Part shown: piece after piece, positions 55,231 through 64,000 of the stretch | Position numbering within the stretch: position 1 is the stretch's first letter | Layout of the letters: each line of letters starts with the position of its first letter | DNA from: Talinum fruticosum | Lineage: Eukaryota; Streptophyta; Magnoliopsida; Caryophyllales; Talinaceae | Direction: 5' to 3' | DNA: 64,000 nt | Assembly: GCA_021018815.1 (NCBI GenBank) | Contig: JAITYX010000066.1 | Location: forward strand, 1,612,001 to 1,676,000 | Notes under the pieces: generated by a model | What the model was told of the DNA's origin: nothing | What the model saw: only the letters and a program-made list of their open reading frames with translations | The model's database searches: none | Program-made: the position numbers and the translations under genes

Positions 55231-55640
55231 TTTTTGTTTTGCGGGTAACTCGAGAAGAAGATGGGTCACCGGTACTTGGACAATGGATGCTCACGCCACA
55301 TGTCAAGTGATTCAAGACTCTTTTCTAAGTTAGAAGATCTTAAAGGAGGCAAAGTCACATTTGGAGATAATAACAAAGGCAAGATTGTAAGGATTGGAAA
55401 AATTGGTAAAGGAAACAACTCAATCATTTCAGTCTACCTTGCCAAAAGACTGAAATACAATCTCCTCAAGCATCTCTCGCCTATGTGACAAAGGCCAAGA
55501 GGTAAGGTTCACTCGGACCAACCGCTACATTTCGATGCAACTACCACAAAGACTAAGCTCTCGAGTCCGAGGTCGGTAACACCTATACTATCCCTCTCTC
55601 AAATTCAAGTCATAATTTATCTTGCTTGAAAGTATCTTTG
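55231..55640 (+). pseudogene. copia J: protease and pre-integrase
   Basis: HRYLDNGCSRHMSSDSRLF with the triad D-N-G at 55279-55287, as in H. Then KVTFGDNNKGKIVRIGKIGKG and a shifted SLRLCDKGQEVRF region at 55475-55520. The D-[ST]-G rule of aspartic proteases is broken. Confidence 0.85.
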
Positions 55641-56640
55641 AATGATGATTCATGGACTTGGCATCATAGACTAGGTCATATTAGCATGCATACTATCAAG
55701 AAACTTGCATCTCATGGATTGGTTGGGGATTACCTAACTGTGCATTTAAGAAAGATAAAATCTATGAAGTATGCATAAAAGGGAAATAAGTCAAATCATC
55801 TTTCAAACCACTCAAAACTGTCTACATCCAAAGTACTTGAATTGGTTCACATGGATTTGTGTGGTGAAATTCTTGTGAAAAGCCTTGGAGGTAAATCATA
55901 TGTACTTGTCATTGTTGATGATTTTTTATGATTTACCTGGGTTTGTTTTCTCAAGAACAAGAGTGAAGCCTTCAAAGAGTTCACTAAGATCTGCAGGAAA
56001 ATTCAAGTGGAGTCTCAAACTCATATCGAAGGATTCGAACCGACCATGGAAGGGAATCCGACTACTCGGAATTTGCAGATATCTCGTGACAAGAATGGCA
56101 TCTCCCATAACTTCTCAGCAACAAGAACTCCTCAACAAAATGGAGTAGTGGAGAGAAAGAACAAAACTCTTGAAGAAATAAGAAGGACTATGATGATTGA
56201 AAATGATCTACCATACTATTTCTAGGCCGAGGCAATCAACATAACAAATTACACACTCAATAAATGCCTCATTAGACCCATCTTGAAAAAGACTCCCTAC
56301 GAGCTATACAAGGGAAAGAAACCCAACATATCCTATTTCAAACCATTTGGGTGTAAGTGCTTCGTTCACAAAAATGGTAAGGAGCATCCGATTAAGTTTG
56401 ATGCTAGGTCGGATGAAGGGATATTTCTTGGTTATTCATCTCACAAGTAAAGCTTATCGTGTATTTAACAAAAGGACTAACAAAGTGGAAGAAAGTATCC
56501 ACGTTGTCTTTGATGAGATCGATCTTGGCGGGATAAGTGAATCCACATACTCATATCTCGAGGCTTAACAAAGATGAAGACGACCTTGCTCGAAGCCGAG
56601 CTCGTAAAGAGTTTAAACAGAAGGACCGAGGAAACTCAAA
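55641..56640 (+). pseudogene. copia J: integrase
   Basis: WHHRLGHISMHTIKKLASHG (55660-55720), LVHMDLCGEILVKSLGG (55840-55890), then NFSATRTPQQNGVVERKNKT (56110-56170), RTMMIENDLPYYF, KPFGCKCFVHKNGKE (56340-56385), FDARSDEGIFLGYSSH and VVFDEIDLG (56500-56530). D, D and E positions are readable, but in at least four frames. Confidence 0.86.
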
Positions 56641-57730
56641 ATGAGGCAACTTAGAATGTTGTGACTCGGACTAAACAAGCTCACGAGCCAGCTGAGAATA
56701 TCGAAGAACAAGTTAATATAGAGATTCAATAAGATTAACCAATTGAAGATCAACCTATTCAACCAACAAACTTGGTGAATCGGAGGACGAGTAAAGCTTT
56801 CAAATATGCATCCAAGTCACCCACCTAAGAATATAATATCTAGCATCAACAATGTGGAAAGAACTCGATCTTGTTTGCATAATCCATGTGCATTTTCTCG
56901 CATTCATATCATTAAGAGAACCCAAAAATGCACTAGAGGCCCTAAATGAACCTGAATGGGTAGAGGCCATGCAAGAAGAGCTTAATTAATTTGAAAGAAA
57001 CCAAGTATGGACTCGACCAAACGACCTTCCGACCACCCAGTCATAGGAACCAAATGGGTTTTCAAGAACAAACTGGATGAGGAAGGGTTAATAGTCGAAA
57101 TAAGCCTAGACTTATTGCTCAGGGTTATAATCTAGAGGAAGGAATTGATTGTAGGGAAACCTTTGCACCTGTTGCTAGGATTGAGGCAATCGTAATCCTG
57201 TTAGCATTTGCATCTAGCATGAACATCAAACTTTATCAAATGGATGTCAAATGTGATTTTCTGAATGGTTTCATTCAAGAAGAAGTTTATGTTTAGTAAC
57301 CCCTTGGATTTGAAAACAGAGAATTTCTAAATCATGTTTTCAAATTGCAAAAGGCTTTATATGGTCTTAAACAAGCTCCAAGAGCTTGGTATGCAAGACT
57401 CGAGTAGTTTCCTGGTTGAAAATGATTTCAAAAGAGGTCAAATTGACAAAACTTTTTTCATAAAAACCAAGGGGAAAGATTTTCTTATCATTCGGATATA
57501 TGTTAATGATATCATTTTTAGAGCTACTAATGAAACTCTATGTCAAGAGTTTTCTTAGTTGATGAGATAGGAGTTCCAAATGAGTATGATGGGAGAACTC
57601 AATTTCTTTCTTGGTCTACAAATCAAACAAGACAAGGATGGCATCTATGTCCATCAATCTAAGTATACAAAGGAGTTATTGAAAAAGTACAAGTTACAAG
57701 ATGTGAAGCATGCAAGCAACACCTATGAGT
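56641..57730 (+). pseudogene. copia J: reverse transcriptase
   Basis: EPEWVEAMQEELN near 56950-56990, [15 protein letters not shown] near 57050-57090, [20 protein letters not shown] near 57232-57290, and a 74-residue stretch at 57334-57558 with LVENDFKRGQIDKTFF and IRIYVNDIIFRATNE. The catalytic motif reads YVND instead of YVDD. MMGELNFFLGLQIKQDKDGI follows at 57588-57645. Confidence 0.87.
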
Positions 57731-58430
57731 AGCAGTTTGAAATTGGACTCGCACAAGAAAGGTCAAGCCATAGATCAAAAACTTTACAGAGGTATGATTG
57801 TATCTCTACTCTATCTCACATCTAGTAGGCCGGATATCATATTCGAGTGTCTGTCTTTCCGTAAGATTTCAAGCTAATCCAAAAGAATCATATCTCACTA
57901 CGGTGAAGAGAATTTTCGGATATCTTGCAGGGACTCAAAATCTTGGTCTTTGGTTTTCAAAAGACTCATAACTAACTCTCACTGGATACTCGGATGCTGA
58001 TTATGTTCGATACAAAGTTGATAGAAAGAGTACATCAAGAGCATGCCAATTTCTGGGTCAATCCCTCATCTCCTAGCATTCAAAGAAACAGAACCCGGTT
58101 GCCTTATCAATAGCCGAGGCCGAGTACATTGCGAGTGGAGCTTGTTGTGCTCGGATTCTGTGAATCAAGCAGACACTTGAAGGATCTTGGACTATCATTC
58201 GCATCTATCCCAATCAAGTGTGACAATCAAAGTGCAATCAGTATCACTAAGAATCCAGTCCAACACTCAAAGACAAAGCATATTGAGGTCGGATATTATT
58301 TTCTCGAGAGACCATTCTAAGAAATGTGATATTGAACTTGAATTCATTCCTACTAGGTTTTAATTAACTAATATTTTCACTAAGCCTCTTAGTGAGGATC
58401 AATTTTTCTTTATCAAGAATGAGCTTGGCA
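57731..58430 (+). pseudogene. copia J: RNase H and pol end
   Basis: VSLLYLTSSRPDI (57800-57840), DADYVRYKVDRKS (57990-58030), ALSIAEAEYIASGACCARIL (58100-58160), then 58129-58320 with FASIPIKCDNQSAISITKNP and KTKHIEVGYYF. The KPLSEDQFFFI end lies at 58380-58420. Broken by several shifts. Confidence 0.86.
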
Positions 58431-58996
58431 TGATTAATGCATGATTATGTGAGTTATTACATGAATTATCTTTGCATGATTGTGTTTTATATGTCCGGAT
58501 AACGAATTGATCGATTGACTCCGAGTGAGATTGGATCGTGAGTTATTATTTTTCGAGTGATCGTATTCACTCGTAAAAGATACTCGAGTCGGACTCGGCT
58601 TATGAGCAAAATAGACATCAAACTTCCGAGATCATCTCTAGATAAATGGAGAATTTTAGAAATGTTTTCAAAAACTCTTTATTCTCTTTATGCCACACGT
58701 TTCAATCAAAAGAAACTAGCCGTTGGAAGAAAGTTGCAGGAATACTAGCCTTTGGAGTGCGAACGTCACAACGGTCCGAGAATGTTGCTTGGTATTTAGG
58801 TCAGAATGAAGGTTGAAGGTCATTCTTTTTGCTATAAATGGCACCCCTTTACCTTCTTTTCTTCACTTTTCCCACTACTTACGCTCTCTGCTCTCGACTC
58901 TTCTACTCACTCGTGCTTTCTCTCTCTCCCTATGTATTCTCAATTCTCTTTGCTCTCATCTCTTTACTTTCATTCTCTCTCTCTCTGTCATTCACC
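58431..58996 (+). other. copia J spacer between pol and extra ORF
   Basis: Direct repeats TGCATGATTATGTG (58438) and TGCATGATTGTGTT (58473), the GATAAATGGAGAATTTTAG landmark (58640), a GCTATAAATGGCACC TATA-like site (58830), and a CT-rich leader directly before the ATG at 58997. The same layout is in F and H. Confidence 0.6.
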
Positions 58997-60557
58997 ATGC
59001 CAAAGAGAGGAACTAGTCAAGAGATGGGTTCAGCCACCAAAAACACTCGAGGAGGTACATCAAATCCTCCTCAAGCATTTTGTTGCCCAACGTCTAACGT
59101 TGGATGACAAATTCTTCCCCACCATTTCATTCTCATAGTTGCACAACATCAAAGATACCAGGGTATACAACTATCTCGTGCTTCGCGAATATATCTATCC
59201 GTAACACATTGCCGAGTTCTATGCCAATATGACTACATCCGAAGGTGTCATAACCTCGAAAGTTTAGGGTACAGTTGTAAGAACTAATCTCACCCTTCTT
59301 CACAAACTCTTCAAAGTCACATCTCTCTTTCTCAATTCCAACCCAAGTACCTTTCATGGAAATCGCAGACGATTTCTTTGAAAAGTATGCAAAAGAGGTG
59401 CCTAAGTCACAAAAGAACTTCTCCGTGACTCAAATGAAGTCCGAAGCAAGGTCGCTTTGCTTCATCCCGATGAGAACCTTTTTCTCTCATCATTCTAGCA
59501 AAGAGAATCCAAATTCTAAGATTCTTAAAGCTTTGTTTGATGTTTTAGAGGGCTACGAAGTAGACCTTTTCCCAACTATTCTTGAGCAAATGGCTTCTAT
59601 GCTCGCTCACTTAAAGAAATCCGCTCCTTATCCCTTCGCAGCCTCTTCCGATCGTTATCTTTAAGCAGCTCAAAGTTCCCCTTCACACAAACTCTAACGC
59701 TTACTTAGAAGCTGCCATTTGTATAAGCGTAAAAGAGCTCCTGGGTTACGGGTACCGGGAAGTAAAACCTAGTGTCTTGGTTCACTGGTCCGAGTTACCA
59801 CCTCCACCTCCTCCACACACTCGGACTCGGATCGCACCAACTTCTCTACCCCCAACTCGCTGGTCCTTCTACTTCTCAACCTTCTCTCTCTACTGCAAAG
59901 TTTGCCAAGATGGTAAGCAAATTTGAATCCGTGATCCGAAGCATTTCGTGCCACTCTGCGCTTCTTCAAAAATATTATTCCCAACCTGATTATTCTCTAA
60001 AAACTCCACGAGTCTCGGATCGAGGAGAACTAGGATCTCATGTTTGAGCTCAAGGGGATTATACAAGAACATTGTGAGCAGCTTCACCTCCTCCAAGAAC
60101 ACAGATCAAAAGCTACCGAGGACTCGGAGACATCCGATACTTTTGAGGAGTCCTCTAGCCTAGCTAAGTCAACCTCAGCCGAGGTGGAAGAAGCCAAAGC
60201 CGTAGAAAGAGAAGCCGAGGAGAAGGAAGTAGAAAAAGAAGAAGAAACGGCTTATCAACCTGAAGGCCGGGCGCAAAAGAACCGGAATTGATCTCTTCGG
60301 ATCATGTTCTAAGTGGCTCGAAGAGGCTGGCAATGTCGTTCGATCAAAAGCCCCGCCTCCGAAGCCCAACCTATAGTTGTCTTCGAGGAAGAAGCTCCTA
60401 AGGATGATATTTCCTTGGTTCACAAAACCAAGCACTGAGCGGATTCCTAACATTCTAATGCTGCAACCTCCTCGCTTATCCACTTCTACACAGGCATATA
60501 GGCGCAGGTGCACTACTCGTCCCTCCTCCTCTAGACAACCTACCCCTTCTTCTTAGT
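58997..60557 (+). pseudogene. copia J: extra (envelope-like) ORF
   Basis: Best copy of the extra ORF. ATG 58997 (MPKRGTSQEMGSATKN), QRLTLDDKFFPTISFS (59090-59138), a shifted EYIYP...EFYANMTTSEGV region, then 59356-59664 with EIADDFFEKYAKEVPKSQKN, MRTFFSHHSSKENPNSK and ALFDVLEGYEVDLFPTILEQ. Next LGYGYREVKPSVLVHWSEL (59735-59790), a proline-rich hinge, and an acidic Glu-rich C-terminal part (60040-60291). Ends near 60557 (TAG). About 500 codons if unbroken. No enzyme motif; role unknown. Confidence 0.8.
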
Positions 60558-61025
60558 CTTTTTTTAACTCAGATTTCATTTTTAGTTTTGTCCAACATCT
60601 CGTTGTACTTTTCTCGCTATTTCCTCCCTACTTTTGATGAAATGCATAGGGGAAAAATAGAAAACTTGGATGTTTGGTTTAGGGGAGTTCTTCCCTTTGT
60701 CCGAGTTCATTTTATTTTGTTCTATAAACATTTATTTCGAGGAATAAATGTTTTTTTTCTCTAAGCATACTTGTTTCTAAGTTACATATTTATCTTGCTT
60801 TGATACTCAACTCTTTAACGTATTTGCTTTGGATACAATTTTTTTCTTTGCTCGATGAATTATCCGTAAATATATTCCGAGTTACGATTTGATCCGACTC
60901 GCATTTTATAAGTATCTTTAGTCTCACTCTAAAGAGAATATTGTTTCCTATTCCGATCAATTTACAATGAAAACTCATTTTTGAACTAACAAGTTTTAAT
61001 CTTAAAGTATTAAATGCCTTTCATC
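60558..61025 (+). other. copia J 3' untranslated region
   Basis: T-rich, with AGGGGAAAAATAGAAAAC near 60648 (an extra purine-rich tract) and TTAGGGGAGTTCTTCCC near 60680. Aligns with the H and K regions in the same place. No coding. Confidence 0.6.
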
Positions 61026-61037
61026 AAAAGGGGAGAT
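61026..61037 (+). other. Polypurine tract of copia J
   Basis: AAAAGGGGAGAT directly before the LTR start at 61038. Confidence 0.88.
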
Positions 61038-61382
61038 TGAAGACTCGGGAATAACTCTTTATCCCTCTTAGGTTTTGATTCTAAGTCATTTTGGGCATTA
61101 TACAAACTCATATCTAGGTTTTCATTCCGTTTCGATCGACTCGTAAAGCACTTCACCGCATATCTCTTACTTGTGTTTCTAACTCACTCGGACATCAATC
61201 ACAACCATCGTATGCTCAAATAATTTCTCAAACACATTTATTTTGAGCACTCACTTTGTATTTCAAAGTAAAATGAATTACAATGTTAATTCTTTATTCT
61301 AAGTCAGTTTATTTCTTGGAAGATTATTTGATTGAATCAAGTTCATGCTTATTGATGTTTTACTATCTAACTTGATTACTTT
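61038..61382 (+). mobile_element. 3' LTR of copia J, first 345 bp
   Basis: Begins TGAAGACTCGGGAATAAC and proceeds through the GTTTTGATTCTAAGTCATT landmark to CTAACTTGATTACTTT, where a minus-strand copia LTR starts. The rest should lie beyond the right window edge after K. Confidence 0.85.
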
Positions 61383-62893
61383 TGAAGGTTTGCTCCTGGA
61401 GAGTCTAAATCCCCTAGAGGGGGTGAATAGGGTGTTGGAAGATTTTTAGAGAATTAAACTCTTTTGCACGTGAATAGATATAGAAGCGATTCCGAGTCTA
61501 GATTGGATTTAAAAAGTATCAATTCGTAATTACGTGGAAACCCTCCTGGGCGGAAAACCACGGCCGGTGCTAGTCCAAGTACCTAGTCAAATCCACTATT
61601 TTGAATCCACAAAATACAGTAGATCGACTCAACCGAATTGCTCCCGTAGACAATTCCTTACAAAGTTTTCCTAGACACGAAGTTCCCTTATCTCGATCTA
61701 GTACTTCCTAACCGAGGTAACCTTTACAGCTAGGGACAACCGAGCTGAGTTAACCCTTACAGCTCGGTCAAAGGACCTTACTTAGAGAGTAAGAAAGAGA
61801 GTTTATAACTAATTACAAGACTTCATAACTCGGAAAGATGTTAAGTAGAGACTTGAGTTGTAAGTAGAAGATTAAATGAGTATTATACGGAGAAATATAA
61901 TTTCAAGCAATGGGTTCAAGCAATCTTCGGGTCTTGTGAAGTGGCTTCTATTTATAGATGACCAAGCATATTAGCCGTTGTGACTATCTTCCGATTAGAA
62001 GTCCTCAGTGACCGTTGTAACGATTCTTCCGAGTCGCTCGTAAAAGACCCGTTGAGATGTGAACGTTGTGCAACGGCTCTTAACTCCTTAGGATGTCCCA
62101 ATCCACTGGTGGTGTCCGAAAAGTAGGGTGGAAACCACCGTTAAGCTTAGCGTTGAAGATTTCCAGCTTTGGAAATAGACAACCCCGACATAGTGTCCGG
62201 ACCTTGGTCGAAGTAGAAAAAGTCTTGTCTCGCTGGCGACTTGACATCTTGAAGCTCGGTTACTTTTGTAATTCAAAAGTAGGATAACCTTGTTTAGACA
62301 ACCTACAAAGGTAAACCAATTTTGGTTCTCAAAGTATAAAATACTTTTGTCCAAGATTAGGCACAAATAATAATTTAATTAAGATAATTAAGAGCATAAT
62401 TATCCGAGTCCTAAAAGAGTGGAATTTTCCGAGTCTAATATTCATTATACTCAAATTACATTTGAGTCGATCTAGACAAAGATCAAGTTAGACAGAGAAT
62501 ATCGGAGTAAGAGTACTTGATATAGACAAATATACTTCAAACAAAACATGCTAACTTAGAAAGATGAATTAACGTTGTAATTCACTTTAACTTAGAATAT
62601 GAAATCGAACTTAGTTTAAAAGAGTTAGAGTGAATGTTTTGATCATGTGATGAATCCGAGTGATGTCCGAGTGACTCGGAACCGTCGAGTGAATTGATGA
62701 ACACAAGTGTGCTTTTTGAGTAAGTCGGAATCGGATGAAAACATTCTCGCAACACTCGGAAAAGTTTTTATAACACTCGTAATAGTTTCTATAATACTCG
62801 AATGACTTGTAATCAAAACTTAGAAGGGATGAAGTTGGTACCTGATTCCTTGATGGTACTCGGAATGATATACATGTAGAATCCGAATCTTCA
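61383..62893 (-). mobile_element. 3' LTR of copia K
   Basis: Complete minus-strand LTR: TGAAGGTTTGCTCCTGG at 61383 to ...CGAATCTTCA at 62893, 1511 bp, followed by a polypurine tract, so this is K's 3' LTR. It lies in opposite orientation inside J's LTR. The 5 bp before it are ACTTT; the matching duplication would be outside the window. Confidence 0.92.
61949..61956 (-). promoter_or_regulatory. TATA box in LTR K
   Basis: TATAAATA on the minus strand in the family context. Confidence 0.7.
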
Positions 62894-62906
62894 ATCTCCC
62901 CTTTTT
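62894..62906 (-). other. Polypurine tract of copia K
   Basis: Minus strand AAAAAGGGGAGAT directly against the U3 edge at 62893, identical to H. Confidence 0.88.
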
Positions 62907-63224
62907 ATGAAAGGCATTCTATACTCGAGATAGAAACTTTTTAGTGAAACAATCCTGTTTTTCATTCTTTCTCAAAGAGTATATCGAGTTTAGAGATAGA
63001 ATCGCAAACTTAGATTATTTCGAGTTATTATACTTATGTTTGATCGGAGCAAAGAATGAAATATCGCATAGAAATCAATGAAATGTTGCAAACTTAGAGT
63101 ATTGCTTATATCGAGTAGAGATAAATAAATCGGTGGATATATCGGATCAAGATACTCTAAGAAATTGAAACTTAGAAAGAAGTTAAACTTAGCAAGTAAA
63201 TAAGCACGAAATTAGAAACTTCAT
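62907..63224 (-). other. copia K 3' untranslated region
   Basis: Counterpart of 49830-50126 and 60660-61025. It contains the ATGAAAGGCATTCTATAC landmark next to the polypurine tract. No coding seen. Confidence 0.6.
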
Positions 63225-64000
63225 TCATATAAACTTAGAAAATATATACAAAAAGGGTGAGAGAACTCCCTCTAAACAAGACAACAAATTTTCTTTGCCT
63301 CGGTTCGAGTCGTGGACCCGGACACCCGGTTGGATTTCCTGGTATCCATAGCCAAGAAGCTCTTTTCGCCAACTATATGGCAGCCTACGAAACCGCATTA
63401 GGATCCGAGGGAGTGGGACCTTGAAGCTGTTTGAAAATGAAGGTAAGAAGAGCCCCAAAAGGAAAACGGGTAGATTTCTTTGTCCGAGCTGGCACAGAGG
63501 TCATCCGCTCAATGATAATCGGGAAGAGGTCTACTTCGTAGCCCTCTAGAATGTCAAAGAGAGCTTTGAGAATCTTAGAGTTCGAATTTTCTTTGCTCGA
63601 ATGCTAAGAGAAGAAGGTTTTCATCAGTAGGAAACAAAGAAGACGAGCTTCGGACTTCATCCGAGTCACTGAAAAGTTTTGCGTGACTCGGGGATTTCTT
63701 TTACGTACTTCTCGAAGAATTCATCAGCAACCTCATTAAAAGGAATAGGGTTGCTTTTGAGGAAAACAGAAGATACTTTGAATAAGCGGTGGAGGAGAGA
63801 GACGTTGATTCGAACAATGATATCTTGAACTCCGGAGGTGAGGATCCCCTCGAGCTAGAAAGATTTGAATAGAACTCGAAACGAGTTCTAGGTAAACAAA
63901 GTCGCTGAAATAGAGGAAATTGTAAACCCCTGTGGTTTTGATATGGTTCAACCACGAAAATTTTGTGGTTAGGAAAAATTTGTCATCCAACGTCGGGTGT
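63225..64000 (-). pseudogene. copia K: extra (envelope-like) ORF, cut by the window edge
   Basis: Minus-strand pieces: 63225-63458 with ELLGYGYQEIQPGVRVHD, then the complement of ALFDILEGYEVDLFP (63530-63570), LMKTFFSQHSSKENSNSK-like sequence near 63580-63630, and 63701-63990 with DDKFFLTTKFSWLNHIKTTG, NFLYFSDFVYLELV and EFYSNLSSSRG. Two overlapping open stretches show a frameshift near 63850. The N-terminus and the rest of K lie to the right. Confidence 0.8.

Noticed and set aside
59133..59357. Minus-strand ORF in the extra-ORF region
   Set aside because: Shadow of the plus-strand extra ORF of copia J.

Overview
This window is repeat-dense nuclear DNA from a flowering plant. No intact host protein gene is visible. 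Almost every recognisable coding stretch is a decayed gag, protease, integrase, reverse transcriptase (RT) or RNase H fragment of an LTR retrotransposon. The only non-transposon gene is a worn 18S rRNA/ITS1 fragment. I cannot name the species; plant origin rests on the retrotransposon lineages (Sirevirus-like copia with an extra ORF; Athila-like and Tat-like gypsy) and on the plant-type 18S/ITS1 match, all recognised by eye from memory of these families.

The main family is one copia lineage with LTRs of about 1.5 kb (TGAAGACTCGG ... AGCAAACCTTCA), a tRNA-Met-type primer site (TGGTATCAAAGC), a polypurine tract AAAAGGGGAGAT, and an internal order of gag, protease, integrase, RT, RNase H, spacer and an extra envelope-like ORF. 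I label the copies A to K. A (1-5582, minus) is joined to B (5583-13912, minus, extra ORF and LTR scrap). Next come C (13913-15212, plus, LTR and gag), D (15620-17021, plus LTR), E (17022-19142, minus), F (19143-23089, plus) and G (23086-34299, minus). H (44071-53247, plus) and J (53248-61382, plus, the most complete, internal region about 7.6 kb) follow. K (61383-64000, minus) runs off the right edge.

Other elements lie in or between these. An Athila-like gypsy element without pol (5843-13450) has two LTRs of about 2.3 kb and a perfect TTAGG target duplication, and splits B's extra ORF. A 3.0-kb TGTAACACC...CTCACA solo-LTR-like element (30670-33686) splits G's LTR. Two solo copia LTRs have perfect 5-bp duplications: 24462-26024 (CTATT) inside G's RNase H, and 50699-52241 (TCCTA) inside H's LTR. 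A Tat-like gypsy element (about 34981-44070) has 5' LTR, PBS, gag, protease, RT, archaeal-type RNase H and integrase, but its 3' end is lost at a junction with H. A separate gypsy integrase scrap lies at 15213-15619. K is inserted in J's 3' LTR.

The layout records layered insertion followed by deletion and microhomology joining. Nothing suggests a cellular operon or a host pathway. The points most worth following are the extra ORF kept in six copies, the 18S/ITS1 relic at G's LTR edge, a cluster of perfect stem-loops in the Tat-like LTR, a shared protease-site change in H and J, and a recurring CG/TA two-base alternation between copies of the same repeat.
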